The notes: generated from the letters alone by a model not told the origin. Positions 16,221 through 26,364 are shown, numbered from the stretch's first letter. The stretch is 64,000 nt of DNA from Streptomyces sp. ASQP_92 (GCF_025399895.1 NZ_JAODUA010000011.1:186001-250000); one strand, 5' to 3'. Program-made: numbers and translations.

Positions 16221-17720
16221 GTGAGTACGACCAGTCTTCCCGCGCCCGGTCACGCAGCCCGCCTGCGCGACGCCCTGCTCGCCGCCGCCTTCACCGCCGA
16301 CGGCCTGCTCGACCTGCTCGGCGCCCCCGCGTACGCGGCGCTGGCCCGCAGCGAGACCGTCCCCGCCCTGCGCGCCACCCGCGGGCGGACCCCGCTCGAC
16401 ACCCTGGTGCGGCTCTTCCTGCTCCAGCGGCCCGTCGGGTACGAGAGCGCCCGCGCGGCCCTGCCGCTCGACGAGGCCCTCGCGGACGGCTGGGTGGTCC
16501 GAGCGGGCGACGAGGTGCGGGCCACGGTCGACGTCCGGCCCTACGGCGGTCCCGAGGGGCAGGACTGGTTCATCGTCTCCGACCTGGGCTGCGCGGTGGG
16601 CGGCGCCGGCGGGGCGAGCGGGCGGGACGAGGCCATGGTGCTCGGCGTCGGAGGCGCCTCCACGACGCTGGCCGGCCTCACGGTCCGGGTGCCCGCGGGC
16701 TCGGCCCTCGACCTCGGCACCGGCTCCGGCATCCAGGCGTTGCACGCCGCACAGCACGCGACCAGGGTCACCGCCACCGACCTGAACCCGCGCGCCCTCG
16801 ACTTCACCCGGCTCACCCTCGCCGTGTCGGGCGCGCCGGAGGCCGAGCTGCGGACGGGCTCGCTGTACGAGCCGGTCGGCGAGGAGACCTACGACCTCAT
16901 CGTCTCCAACCCGCCCTTCGTGATCTCGCCCGGCGCCCGGCTGACCTACCGCGACGGCGGGATGGGCGGGGACGATCTGTGCCGCACGCTCGTTCAGCAG
17001 GCGGGTGAGCGGCTCAACCCCGGCGGATACGCCCAGTTCCTGGCCAACTGGCAGCACGTCGAGGGCGAGGAGTGGCAGGACCGGCTGCGCTCCTGGGTCC
17101 CGCGCGGCTGCGACGCCTGGATCGTGCAGCGCGAGGTCCAGGACATCACCCAGTACGCCGAGTTGTGGCTGCGCGACGCCGGGGACCACCAGAGCGACCC
17201 GGCGCGCTACGCGGAGCGCTATGAGGCATGGCTGGACGAGTTCGAGGCGCGCAAGACGAAGGCGGTCGGCTTCGGTTGGATCACCCTGCGCCGCACCGAC
17301 AGCGACCGGCCGTCCATCGTGGCGGAGGAGTGGCCGCACCCGGTCGAGCAGCCGCTCGGCGACACCGTGCGGGCGTACTTCGAGCGGCAGGACTATCTGC
17401 GCCGCCACGATGACGCGGCGCTGCTCGCCGACCGGTTCCGCCTCGCCGAAGAGGTCGTGCAGGAGCAGGTGGGGCTGCCGGGCGCCGACGACCCGGAGCA
17501 TGTGGTGCTCCGTCAGAACCGAGGCATGCGCCGGGCCACCAAGGTCGACACGGTGGGCGCCGGTTTCGCCGGCGTCTGCGACGGCGAGCTGTCGGCGGGC
17601 CGGATCCTGGACGCGATCGCCCAGTTGATCGACGAGGACCCGGTACTGCTGCGCGACCGCACCCCCGAATCCATCCGACTCCTGGTGGAGCAGGGCTTCC
17701 TGGAGCCGGTGGCCGAGTAG
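16221..17720 (+). CDS. SAM-dependent methyltransferase (N5-glutamine type, NPPF motif)
   Basis: A 499-aa class I methyltransferase. An N-terminal ~140-residue family-specific domain (DUF7059-like) precedes the Rossmann core: motif I ALDLGTGSGIQAL near residue 168, motif II TATDLNPRAL, and the catalytic NPPF motif (VSNPPFV, about residue 232). NPPF is characteristic of enzymes methylating planar amide or amine nitrogens such as PrmC/HemK, but the substrate here is unknown. The C-terminal third is another actinobacterial domain. The GTG at 16221 is the likely start. It stands alone between the lipoprotein terminator and a small membrane protein gene. Confidence 0.82.
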   Translation: MSTTSLPAPGHAARLRDALLAAAFTADGLLDLLGAPAYAALARSETVPALRATRGRTPLDTLVRLFLLQRPVGYESARAALPLDEALADGWVVRAGDEVRATVDVRPYGGPEGQDWFIVSDLGCAVGGAGGASGRDEAMVLGVGGASTTLAGLTVRVPAGSALDLGTGSGIQALHAAQHATRVTATDLNPRALDFTRLTLAVSGAPEAELRTGSLYEPVGEETYDLIVSNPPFVISPGARLTYRDGGMGGDDLCRTLVQQAGERLNPGGYAQFLANWQHVEGEEWQDRLRSWVPRGCDAWIVQREVQDITQYAELWLRDAGDHQSDPARYAERYEAWLDEFEARKTKAVGFGWITLRRTDSDRPSIVAEEWPHPVEQPLGDTVRAYFERQDYLRRHDDAALLADRFRLAEEVVQEQVGLPGADDPEHVVLRQNRGMRRATKVDTVGAGFAGVCDGELSAGRILDAIAQLIDEDPVLLRDRTPESIRLLVEQGFLEPVAE

Positions 17721-17962
17721 GGGGCACGAATGGGAGGGCGTCGGGGAGGGAAGTTGGCCGCCCGACGGACTGGGTGAGGACGAAGTCCCGGCGGGGGCAC
17801 GGACATTCGGGCCCCCGGTCCGGGCCCGGGGTCCGGGTCCGGGGGCACGCCGGGCCCGGGCCCGCTGGGAAGGGGGATCTGGCTGAAATGTGCATGATCG
17901 GGTGACCGTTCACCCGGCGTTCGCCGCGATGCGGCCCGGGTTCTGCCCGGGGGTGGCGTGCG

Positions 17963-18196
17963 GTGTCCAGGATCGTGTTCATGAACGCACTGGGAGGGAC
18001 CGAGACGGGGCCGGCCGTCTTCGCGGGGGCGGTGTTCGTGCTGTTCGGAGGCGCTCTGCTGCTGTGGACGGCGTCCTGTGTGTGCCGCCGCATCCCGGTC
18101 GCCCACGGCGCCTCGCCGGTTCCGGCGGCGGTGCTCGCGAGCCTCTCCGGTGTGGCATTCCTTTTGCTCGGCGTCTGGTGCTTCGCCCGGATCTAG
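17963..18196 (+). CDS. Small two-helix membrane protein
   Basis: A 77-aa protein with two predicted membrane helices (about residues 17-37 and 53-73) and a Cys-rich turn CVCRR between them. Function is unknown. It starts at GTG 17963, with ATG 17981 as the alternative. A homologous small gene sits just before topA in S. coelicolor as I recall. The 240 bp upstream hold only GC-rich imperfect palindromes around CCCGGGCCCGGGG. Confidence 0.55.
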   Translation: MSRIVFMNALGGTETGPAVFAGAVFVLFGGALLLWTASCVCRRIPVAHGASPVPAAVLASLSGVAFLLLGVWCFARI

Positions 18197-18280
18197 CCCG
18201 AAAGGGGATGAAACGCTTTTCGGAAGGCTTCGGGACGGTCCGGGCGGCAGGATCGCGGTAAGTCGGGTTACCGTTCGAGT

Positions 18281-18297
18281 GGCCGCTGCGGCCTTTT
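18281..18297 (+). terminator. Short terminator before topA
   Basis: GGCCG-CTG-CGGCC (18281-18293) is followed by TTTT. It ends the small membrane protein transcript and lies just upstream of a TTGACA box (18303-18308), a plausible topA -35 element with no good -10 at standard spacing. Confidence 0.6.
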
Positions 18298-18384
18298 GCT
18301 GTTTGACACGGGGGCGGGTTGTACCGTCACACTCCGCAGCGTCACGTACTGACACCCGAGTGCCGACCGGAGAGAAGAGCGAAG

Positions 18385-21207
18385 TTGTCCCCGACCAGCG
18401 AGACCGCAAAGGGCGGCCGCCGACTCGTCATCGTCGAGTCTCCTGCCAAGGCGAAGACGATCAAGGGCTACCTCGGCCCCGGTTATGTCGTCGAGGCGAG
18501 CGTCGGGCACATCCGCGACCTGCCGAACGGCGCCGCCGAGGTGCCCGACAAGTACACCGGCGAGGTGCGCCGGCTCGGCGTGGATGTCGAACACGACTTC
18601 CAGCCGATCTATGTCGTCAACGCCGACAAGAAGGCCCAGGTCAAGAAGCTCAAGGAGCTTCTGGCCGAGTCCGACGAACTCTTCCTCGCCACCGATGAGG
18701 ACCGCGAGGGCGAAGCCATCGCGTGGCACTTGCAGGAAGTCCTGAAGCCCAAGGTCCCGGTCCACCGGATGGTCTTCCACGAGATCACCAAGGACGCCAT
18801 CCGGGATGCCGTCGCCAACCCGCGCGAGCTCAACCAGCGCATGGTCGACGCCCAGGAGACCCGGCGCATCCTCGACCGCCTCTACGGCTACGAGGTCTCG
18901 CCGGTCCTGTGGAAGAAGGTCATGCCGCGGCTGTCCGCCGGGCGCGTCCAGTCGGTGGCCACCCGTCTCGTCGTGGAGCGGGAACGCGAACGCATCGCGT
19001 TTCGTTCTGCTGAGTACTGGGACCTGACCGGCACGTTCTCCACCGGTCGGACGGGCGACGCCTCCGACCCGTCCACGCTGGTGGCACGGCTGAACACGGT
19101 CGACGGCCGGCGCGTCGCGCAGGGCCGTGACTTCGGCCCCGACGGACAACTCAAGAGTGACGTCCTGCACCTGGACGAGGCGAACGCGCGGTCCCTGGCC
19201 GCCGCTCTCGCCGACTCCTCCTTCGCGGTGCGCTCGGTGGAGTCCAAGCCCTACCGCCGCTCGCCGTACGCCCCGTTCCGTACGACCACGCTTCAGCAGG
19301 AGGCCTCGCGCAAGCTGGGCTTCGGCGCCAAGGCGACCATGCAGGTCGCCCAGAAGCTGTACGAGAACGGCTTCATCACCTATATGCGTACGGACTCCAC
19401 GACGCTGTCCGACACGGCCATCTCGGCCGCCCGGGCGCAGGTGACGCAGCTGTACGGCGCCAACTACCTGCCGGACAAGCCCCGCACCTACGCGGGGAAG
19501 GTCAAGAACGCGCAGGAGGCGCACGAGGCGATCCGTCCTTCGGGTGATCGTTTCCGCACTCCCGCCGAGACCGGCCTGACCGGCGACCAGTTCCGGCTCT
19601 ACGAGCTGATCTGGAAGCGGACCGTCGCCTCCCAGATGAAGGACGCGGTCGGCAACTCGGTGACCGTGAAGATCGCGGGCCGGGCGAGTGACGGCCGCCA
19701 GGCCGAGTTCACCGCGTCCGGCAAGACGATCACCTTCCACGGCTTCATGAAGGCCTATGTCGAAGGCGCCGACGACCCGAACGCCGAGCTCGACGACCGT
19801 GAGCGCCGACTGCCGCAGGTGACCGAGGGCGACGCCCTGTCGTCCGAGGAGATCTCGGTGGACGGCCACGCGACCAAGCCGCCGGCCCGCTACACCGAGG
19901 CCTCGCTGGTCAAGGAGCTGGAAGAGCGCGAGATCGGGCGTCCCTCGACGTACGCCTCGATCATCGGCACGATCCTGGACCGCGGGTATGTGTTCAAGAA
20001 GGGCACGGCGCTCGTCCCGTCGTTCCTGAGCTTCGCCGTGGTCAACCTCCTGGAGAAGCACTTCGGCCGGCTCGTCGACTACGACTTCACCGCCAAGATG
20101 GAGGACGACCTCGACCGCATCGCGCGGGGCGAGGCCCAGTCGGTGCCGTGGCTGAAGCGTTTCTACTTCGGCGAGGGCGACGCGGCGACGGCCGGTACCG
20201 CCTCCGCCGCCGGCAACGGCGACGGGGACCACCTGGGCGGGCTCAAGGAGCTCGTCACCGACCTCGGCGCGATCGACGCCCGCGAGATCTCCTCGTTCCC
20301 GGTCGGCGAGGGAATCGTCCTGCGCGTCGGCCGCTACGGCCCGTACGTCGAGCGCGGCGAGAAGGACTCCGAGGGCCACCAGCGCGCGGACGTCCAGGAC
20401 GACCTGGCGCCCGACGAGCTGACGGTCGAGTACGCGGAGGAACTGCTCGCCAAGCCGAGCGGCGACTTCGAGCTGGGCGCGGATCCGGTGAGCGGCAACC
20501 AGATCGTCGCCAAGGACGGTCGCTACGGCCCGTACGTCACCGAGATCCTGCCCGAGGGCACCCCGAAGACCGGCAAGAACGCGGTCAAGCCGCGCACCGC
20601 CTCGCTCTTCAAGTCGATGGCCCTGGACACGGTCACTCTGGACGACGCCCTCAAGCTGATGTCGCTGCCCCGCGTGGTCGGCGTCGACGCCGAGGGTGTC
20701 GAGATCACCGCGCAGAACGGCCGCTACGGGCCGTATCTGAAGAAGGGCACCGACTCGCGCTCCCTGGAGACCGAGGACCAGCTCTTCTCGATCACGCTCG
20801 ACGAGGCGCTGGCGATCTACGCCCAGCCCAAGCAGCGTGGCCGCGCCGCCGCCAAGCCGCCGCTCAAGGAGCTCGGTGTCGACCCGGTCAGCGAGAAGCC
20901 GGTCGTGGTGAAGGACGGCCGCTTCGGCCCGTACGTCACCGACGGCGAGACCAACGCGACGCTCAGGACCGGCGACAGCGTCGAGGAGATCACCCCGGAG
21001 CGGGGCTTCGAGCTGCTCGCCGAGAAGCGCGCCAAGGGACCGGCCAAGAAGACGGCGAAGAAGGCCCCGGCCAAGAAGGCCACCGCGAAGAAGGCACCCG
21101 CCAAGAAGACGGCGGCGAAGAAGACGACGACGGCGTCCAAGACGGCCGCCGCGAAGAAGGCACCCGCGAAGAAGACCGCGGCCAAGAAGGCCACGGCCGC
21201 GGAGTAG
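18385..21207 (+). CDS. topA: DNA topoisomerase I (type IA)
   Basis: A 940-aa type IA topoisomerase that relaxes negative supercoils. The TOPRIM domain starts RRLVIVESPAKAKTI and includes ATDEDREGEAIAWH. The active-site Tyr lies in GFITYMRTDST (about Tyr333). The C-terminal region has repeated TopA modules (GRYGPYV/GRFGPYV appear four times) rather than Cys zinc fingers, then a Lys/Ala-rich tail of AKKTAAKKA units from residue 886, characteristic of Streptomyces and implicated in processivity. The TTG at 18385 gives the conserved MSPTSETAKGG start and is preceded by GGAGAG. Published work on S. coelicolor describes supercoiling-sensitive topA transcription. Confidence 0.95.
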   Translation: MSPTSETAKGGRRLVIVESPAKAKTIKGYLGPGYVVEASVGHIRDLPNGAAEVPDKYTGEVRRLGVDVEHDFQPIYVVNADKKAQVKKLKELLAESDELFLATDEDREGEAIAWHLQEVLKPKVPVHRMVFHEITKDAIRDAVANPRELNQRMVDAQETRRILDRLYGYEVSPVLWKKVMPRLSAGRVQSVATRLVVERERERIAFRSAEYWDLTGTFSTGRTGDASDPSTLVARLNTVDGRRVAQGRDFGPDGQLKSDVLHLDEANARSLAAALADSSFAVRSVESKPYRRSPYAPFRTTTLQQEASRKLGFGAKATMQVAQKLYENGFITYMRTDSTTLSDTAISAARAQVTQLYGANYLPDKPRTYAGKVKNAQEAHEAIRPSGDRFRTPAETGLTGDQFRLYELIWKRTVASQMKDAVGNSVTVKIAGRASDGRQAEFTASGKTITFHGFMKAYVEGADDPNAELDDRERRLPQVTEGDALSSEEISVDGHATKPPARYTEASLVKELEEREIGRPSTYASIIGTILDRGYVFKKGTALVPSFLSFAVVNLLEKHFGRLVDYDFTAKMEDDLDRIARGEAQSVPWLKRFYFGEGDAATAGTASAAGNGDGDHLGGLKELVTDLGAIDAREISSFPVGEGIVLRVGRYGPYVERGEKDSEGHQRADVQDDLAPDELTVEYAEELLAKPSGDFELGADPVSGNQIVAKDGRYGPYVTEILPEGTPKTGKNAVKPRTASLFKSMALDTVTLDDALKLMSLPRVVGVDAEGVEITAQNGRYGPYLKKGTDSRSLETEDQLFSITLDEALAIYAQPKQRGRAAAKPPLKELGVDPVSEKPVVVKDGRFGPYVTDGETNATLRTGDSVEEITPERGFELLAEKRAKGPAKKTAKKAPAKKATAKKAPAKKTAAKKTTTASKTAAAKKAPAKKTAAKKATAAE

Positions 21208-21231
21208 ACCGCGGGCTGGACCGATGGTGGG

Positions 21232-21266
21232 CGGGGGGTCGGGGCAGCTGCCCCCGGCCCCCCGTT
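21232..21266 (+). terminator. Terminator after topA
   Basis: A GC-rich stem, CGGGGGGTCGGGGCA with TGCCCCCGGCCCCCCG, has one G-T pair and one bulge and is followed by TTT. Confidence 0.7.
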
Positions 21267-21360
21267 TCGCGTCGAGCCCCGGTGGAGCCCGAGTCACGTG
21301 GTCCGCCCATATGTTCGGGCACCCCCTCAAGGACCGGCACGCTCCGGATAGGCTGGGCGG

Positions 21361-24300
21361 ATGACGCGAGGAGCCGAGCATCCCCCAAGCTCCCAAGGAG
21401 CAGTGGGTACCCCCACGGACGTGCACCCCACCTCCGACGCCCTGACCGCAGACTCACGAGAGCGCGCCGTACGCGCCCTGCTGCGCATCCCGCCACTGCG
21501 ACGATTGTGGAGCGCCCAACTCGTCGGCGGGATCGGCGACGCCCTCGCCGTACTCGTCACGCTGCTGCTGGCGTTGCAAGCCGCCGTGGAGCAGCAGTCG
21601 TTCGGGGGTGGATACCGGGGCGCCGCGTTCGCCGTCGCCGCGGTGCTCGCCGCCCGGGCGTTCGCGACGGTGCTCTTCGGCGCCGCGCTGCTCGGCCCGG
21701 TCTCCGCGCTCACCGCGCCGGGCGGCCCGCTCGACCGGCGCTGGACGATGGTCGGCGCCGACGGCGTACGGGCCGCGCTGCTGATCGTCGCCCCCCTGTG
21801 GATCGACTGGACCCCGCGCCACGCACTGCTCCTGATCCTGATCACCGCTTTCCTGGCGGGTGTCGCCGAACGGTTCTGGACGGTCGCCAAGGACAGCGCC
21901 GCCCCCGCGCTGCTGCCCGCGCCTCCTTTGGAAGGCGCCGCCGTCCGGCCGCTGCCGGACCACCTCGGCGCCCTGCGCAGGCTCTCGCTGCGGACGACCT
22001 TCGTCGCGATCCCGCTGGGCGCGGCCGCGTTGCTCGTCGCGGCCCTCATCAGCAACCTGCTGGGAACCGGCATCGACTGGTTCAAGCTCCACCAGGCCGC
22101 GCTGGGCTCGTACCTCGCCGCCGGCCTCTTCGCCGCGTCGATCTCCGTGGTCGCGCTGCTCGAACTGCCGGGCACCCAGACGCCGCGCGCGCGTTCGCCG
22201 CTGGAGGGCCTGCGCAGGCCCCGCAGCGGCAACGGCCCCGACACGGGCCGCACCGGAGCGGTCCCGCTGCTGGTGCTCGCCTGCGCGTCGGTCGCCGCCG
22301 CCATCGCCGCGGCCGCCTCCGTCGCCGTGCTGCACGCCGTGGACCTGGGCGGTGGCCCGGCCGCGTTGGCGCTTCTCGTCCTCGCTCTGACCGGTGGCAC
22401 GGTGCTCGGCATCCGTACCGCCGCCAAGATCCTTCCGGTGCTGTCCCGGCGCCGTCTGCTCTCTCTGGCGATCGCCGTCACCGGCATCGCGCTGCTCGCC
22501 CTCGGCCTCGTGCCGGACCTCGCGACCGTGCTGTTCATCGCGCTCGTCGCGGGCGTCTGCGCCGGTGTCGCCGCCAACACCGGGCACGTCCTGATCGACC
22601 AGGAGACCGAGGAATACCGCAGGGCCCGCACCGCCGAGCACCTCCAGGCGGTCGTACGGGTCGCGATAGGGCTCGGCGCCATCGTCGCGCCCCTGCTCGC
22701 CGCGGCCATCGGCAGCCACCGGGTCGAGTCGGGATCGTTCGTGTTCGCGCACGGCGGCGCCGGATTCACCCTGATGCTGGTCGGCGCGCTCCTGCTGCCC
22801 CTGGCCGCCGTGGTGCTCGCCAAGGCCGACGACCGCCAGGGAGTGCCCCTGCGGCGCGACCTGGCCGACGCGGTGCGGGGCGCCGACCCCGTGCAGGCAC
22901 CGGCCGCCACCGGCTTCTTCATCGCCCTTGAGGGCGGCGACGGGGCCGGCAAGTCCACGCAGGCCGAGGCGCTCGCCGAATGGATCCGCGCCAAGGGCCA
23001 CGAGGTCGTCGTCACGCGAGAGCCCGGCGCCACACCGGTGGGCAAGCGGCTGCGGTCGATCCTGCTGGACGTGTCCTCGGCCGGCCTGTCCAACCGCGCC
23101 GAGGCGCTGCTGTACGCGGCCGACCGCGCCGAGCACGTCGACTCGCTGGTGCGGCCCGCTCTGGAACGCGGCGCGATCGTCATCTCGGACCGCTACATCG
23201 ACTCGTCCGTGGCCTACCAGGGGGCCGGTCGTGATCTGTCTCCGACCGAAATTGCCCGCATCAACCGGTGGGCGACGGGCGGACTCGTACCGCATCTGAC
23301 CGTTCTGCTCGATGTTTCGCCCGAAACGGCCCGCGAGCGCTTTACGGAGGCGCCGGACCGGCTCGAGTCGGAGCCGCCGGAGTTCCACGGGCGGGTCAGG
23401 TCCGGGTTCCTCACGCTGGCCGCCGCCGACCCCGGGCGCTACCTGGTGGTCGACGCGGGCCAGGAGCCGGAGGCCGTCACCACCGTCGTACGCCACCGGC
23501 TCGACCAGATGCTGCCGCTCTCCGAGGCCGAGGTCAGGGCCCAGGAGGAGGCGCGCAGGAAGGCCGAGGAAGAGGCCAGGAAGCGCGCGGAGGAAGAGGC
23601 CGCGCGCAAGGCCGAGGAGGAGCGCCTGGAGCGCGAGCGCCAGGAACAGCTCGCCAAGCTCCGTGCCGAGGAGGAAGAGCGCAAGCGGCGCGAGCTCGAA
23701 GAGGCGCGCCGCCGCGAGGAGGAGCGCCAGGCGGAGGAGGCCCGGCGACGGGCCGAGGAGGCCAGGCGGCTCGCCGAGGAGGAGCGGGTCCGGCGCGAGG
23801 CCGAGGAGAAGGCGCGCGCGGCCGAGCAGGAACGCCTGCGCAAGCAGGCGGAGGAGGAGTCCCGGCTGCGGGCCGAGGCGGAGGCGCGCCGCCTGGAGAA
23901 GCAGCGCAAGGCCGAGGAGGCCTTGCTGCGCGCCGAGCAGGCCCGCCGGCTCGCGGAGGCCGCGGCCGCTGCCGCCGCCGAGGAGGCGGCAGCCAAGCAG
24001 GCCGGTGCGGCCGCCGCGAACGCGGCCGGGGCGGTGGGTGCGGCCGGGACGTCCGGTCCCTCGCGCGCGACCGGCTCGGGCGGGGCGTCCGGGGCCGCTG
24101 GTGCGGCTCGATCCGGGCGGGCCGAGCCGTCGGCCCGTTCCGGGCGGTCGGACCGCCCGGAACCCACGGACAGGCTCGCGGGTTCCTCCGGCGCCGCTGA
24201 CGTCTCGGAGTCGGAGATCACCGTTCCGACCCCGGTGGTCAGCCCGAACGAAGTGACCCAGCAGGTCCCGGTGGCCGAGCCCAACGAGATCACCCAGCCG

Positions 24301-24705
24301 GTTCCGGTGCCCGAACCGGATGCGCGGGCCGGGCGGGCCTCCGACGCCGAGGAGACGACGGTTCTGCCGTCGGTGCCCGACGCGGGACACGACGCGGGGC
24401 GCGAGGCGCGGGCCGCCGACGAGACGGCGGTCCTGCCTCCGGTACGCGGCGCCGATCCCTCGGACCGCGTGCCGCCGGGCCTCTTCCGCGACGAGCGCGG
24501 CCCGGGCGGTTCCGTGGACGGGGGCAACGAGCGCACCCGCGAACTGCCCCAGATCGACCCGGCGACGGGCCAGGAGCGGTCGCGCCGACGCTCGGACTGG
24601 GCGGAGGAGACCCCGCTGGACGACCTGCCGACGCTGGCCGACGAACTCCTCGGCTCGCACGACGACGAGGACGACACCCCCCGGGGCGGCCGCCGCAAGC
24701 GCTGA
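21361..24705 (+). CDS. tmk: Transporter-like membrane domain fused to thymidylate kinase
   Basis: A 1114-aa multidomain protein. Residues about 35-505 form an MFS-like membrane domain with about 12 hydrophobic helices. Residues about 519-720 are a complete dTMP kinase: P-loop EGGDGAGKST, DR(Y) motif ISDRYIDSSVAYQG, and a lid region with TREP upstream. It phosphorylates dTMP to dTDP; no separate tmk is visible nearby. Residues 721-880 are a highly charged EEARRKAEEEA coiled coil, and 880-1114 a low-complexity acidic/Pro tail with repeated PVxxPNE(V/I)TQ units. The fusion is known in Streptomyces (SCO3542 region). It may tether nucleotide synthesis to the membrane near the replication gene holB that follows. 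The ATG at 21361 has a weak ribosome site. Confidence 0.88.
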   Translation: MTRGAEHPPSSQGAVGTPTDVHPTSDALTADSRERAVRALLRIPPLRRLWSAQLVGGIGDALAVLVTLLLALQAAVEQQSFGGGYRGAAFAVAAVLAARAFATVLFGAALLGPVSALTAPGGPLDRRWTMVGADGVRAALLIVAPLWIDWTPRHALLLILITAFLAGVAERFWTVAKDSAAPALLPAPPLEGAAVRPLPDHLGALRRLSLRTTFVAIPLGAAALLVAALISNLLGTGIDWFKLHQAALGSYLAAGLFAASISVVALLELPGTQTPRARSPLEGLRRPRSGNGPDTGRTGAVPLLVLACASVAAAIAAAASVAVLHAVDLGGGPAALALLVLALTGGTVLGIRTAAKILPVLSRRRLLSLAIAVTGIALLALGLVPDLATVLFIALVAGVCAGVAANTGHVLIDQETEEYRRARTAEHLQAVVRVAIGLGAIVAPLLAAAIGSHRVESGSFVFAHGGAGFTLMLVGALLLPLAAVVLAKADDRQGVPLRRDLADAVRGADPVQAPAATGFFIALEGGDGAGKSTQAEALAEWIRAKGHEVVVTREPGATPVGKRLRSILLDVSSAGLSNRAEALLYAADRAEHVDSLVRPALERGAIVISDRYIDSSVAYQGAGRDLSPTEIARINRWATGGLVPHLTVLLDVSPETARERFTEAPDRLESEPPEFHGRVRSGFLTLAAADPGRYLVVDAGQEPEAVTTVVRHRLDQMLPLSEAEVRAQEEARRKAEEEARKRAEEEAARKAEEERLERERQEQLAKLRAEEEERKRRELEEARRREEERQAEEARRRAEEARRLAEEERVRREAEEKARAAEQERLRKQAEEESRLRAEAEARRLEKQRKAEEALLRAEQARRLAEAAAAAAAEEAAAKQAGAAAANAAGAVGAAGTSGPSRATGSGGASGAAGAARSGRAEPSARSGRSDRPEPTDRLAGSSGAADVSESEITVPTPVVSPNEVTQQVPVAEPNEITQPVPVPEPDARAGRASDAEETTVLPSVPDAGHDAGREARAADETAVLPPVRGADPSDRVPPGLFRDERGPGGSVDGGNERTRELPQIDPATGQERSRRRSDWAEETPLDDLPTLADELLGSHDDEDDTPRGGRRKR

Positions 24706-24740
24706 CCCCCGGAAACTCGTGGTGGCCCCCCAGGGGTACT

Positions 24741-24776
24741 CGTGCTGGTACGCAGATGGAATTGCGTGCCAGCACG
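24741..24776. terminator. 13-bp hairpin between tmk and holB
   Basis: CGTGCTGGTACGC (24741-24753) pairs with GCGTGCCAGCACG (24764-24776), with one G-T pair and a 10-nt loop. There is no T-tract. It is probably the tmk terminator, though an operator for holB is possible. Confidence 0.5.
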
Positions 24777-24968
24777 ATCGTTTCGGGGCCCGGGATTTTC
24801 TAGAGTTGCAGTGCCGCAGGGCGTGCGGTTGCCGCCGACCGCACGGGCACTTGCCGGCGACCCACCCCGACCTGCGGGGGATTTGCCCGCCGACGTCCGT
24901 TGTCAGTGGGGTGGCGCACAATGGGGCGCAGCAGCGACCGGATCGATGAGGGGACGGAGGGGCAGTAG

Positions 24969-26174
24969 ATGGCCGTTTGGGACGACCTGGTGGGCCAGGA
25001 TCGGTTGCAGGAGCAGCTGGCTGCCGCCGCCCGGGATGCCGATGCGCTGGTCACCGCCGAGCGTGCCGGCGAGCCGCGCCCCGAGGCGTCGAAGATGACG
25101 CACGCCTGGCTGTTCACCGGCCCCCCCGGCTCGGGCGGTCCCACCGCGGCCCGGGCGTTCGCGGCGGCCCTCCAGTGCGTCAGCCCGGACCGCGCGCTGG
25201 GCGGCGCGCCGGGCTGCGGTTTCTGCGACGGCTGCCATACGGCGCTGATCGGTACGCACGCCGATGTCACGGTGATCACGACCGAGGGCCTCACCGTGGG
25301 CGTCAAGCAGACCCGGGAACTCGTGCGGGGCGCCCAGATGTCGCCGTCCGGCGGCCGCTGGCAGGTCATCATCATCGAAGACGCCGACCGGTTCACCGAG
25401 CAGGCGGCCAACGCCGTCCTCAAGGCCGTGGAGGAGCCCGCCCCCCGTACGGTGTGGCTGCTGTGCGCGCCGTCCCTGGAGGACGTGCTCCCCACCATCA
25501 AGTCCCGCTGCCGCCACCTCACCCTGCGCACCCCGCCGGTCGAGGCGGTCGCCGACGTGCTGATCCGTCGCGACGGCGTCGAGCCCGAGGTCGCCTACGC
25601 GGCGGCTCGCGCAACCCAGGGCCACATCGGCCGGGCCCGCCGCCTGGCCACCGACTCGGCCGCCCGGGCCCGGCGGGCCGCGGTCCTGAAGGTGCCGCTG
25701 CGCGTGGACGACGTGGGCGGCTGCCTCAAGGCCGCGCAGGAGCTCGTCGACACCGCCGCCGAGGACGCCAAGCAGATGGCCGAAGAGGTCGACGTCAAGG
25801 AGACGGAGGAGCTCAAGGCCGCGATGGGAGGCGTCGCCGGAGGCCGCATGCCGCGCGGTACCGCCGGAGTGATGAAGGAGCTGGAGGACAAGCAGAAGCG
25901 CCGCAAGACCCGCACGCAGCGCGACAGCCTGGACCTGGCCCTGAGCGAGCTGACGGGCTTCTACCGCGATGTCCTCGCCCTGCAACTGCGCACCAGGGTG
26001 CCCATCGCCAACGAGGACGTACGGGACGCGGTGGAGCGGGTCGCCCGGGCATCCGGGCCCGAGCGAACCCTGCGCCGGATCGAGTCGATCCTGGCCTGCC
26101 GCGAGGCCCTGGACCGCAATGTGGCCCCGCTGCTCGCGGTGGAGTCGATGACGCTGGCCCTACGAGCGGGCTGA
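24969..26174 (+). CDS. holB: DNA polymerase III subunit delta'
   Basis: A 401-aa AAA+ clamp-loader delta' subunit. It starts VWDDLVGQDRLQEQL, followed by a degenerate P-loop GPPGSGGPTAA lacking the catalytic Lys, as expected for the ATP-hydrolysis-inactive delta' stator. A zinc module CxxC...CxxC (GCGFCDGCH) and the SRC motif (IKSRCRHL) with IIEDADR are also present. A charged insertion (about residues 265-320, KETEELKAAMGG...) is typical of actinobacteria. It loads the beta clamp together with gamma/tau and delta. The ATG at 24969 is preceded by GGGACGGAGGGG. It follows tmk, an arrangement shared with many bacteria. Confidence 0.92.
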   Translation: MAVWDDLVGQDRLQEQLAAAARDADALVTAERAGEPRPEASKMTHAWLFTGPPGSGGPTAARAFAAALQCVSPDRALGGAPGCGFCDGCHTALIGTHADVTVITTEGLTVGVKQTRELVRGAQMSPSGGRWQVIIIEDADRFTEQAANAVLKAVEEPAPRTVWLLCAPSLEDVLPTIKSRCRHLTLRTPPVEAVADVLIRRDGVEPEVAYAAARATQGHIGRARRLATDSAARARRAAVLKVPLRVDDVGGCLKAAQELVDTAAEDAKQMAEEVDVKETEELKAAMGGVAGGRMPRGTAGVMKELEDKQKRRKTRTQRDSLDLALSELTGFYRDVLALQLRTRVPIANEDVRDAVERVARASGPERTLRRIESILACREALDRNVAPLLAVESMTLALRAG

Positions 26175-26364
26175 GGCGGGACGAAGGGGGACGGGGGACA
26201 GGAGGCACGGGGGCGAGCAGGCCGAGCGCCGGTGGCCGCGTCGGCGGTGGCTCGACAACCCCGGAACTGTCAGGGGCAGGCGGCCGAGGTTGACCGGATC
26301 ACCCGTACGAGCCGCACCGCCGCGCACCACGTACATCGCGTCACCGGCCGGATACGCTCCGCAG

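Noticed and set aside
18268..21426. 1052-codon open frame antisense to topA
   Set aside because: It is the mirror of topA in high-GC DNA with biased codon positions; composition is unnatural and no family motif appears.
21454..24921. 1155-codon open frame antisense to tmk
   Set aside because: It arises from the repetitive charged coiled-coil codons on the other strand; no domain is recognisable.
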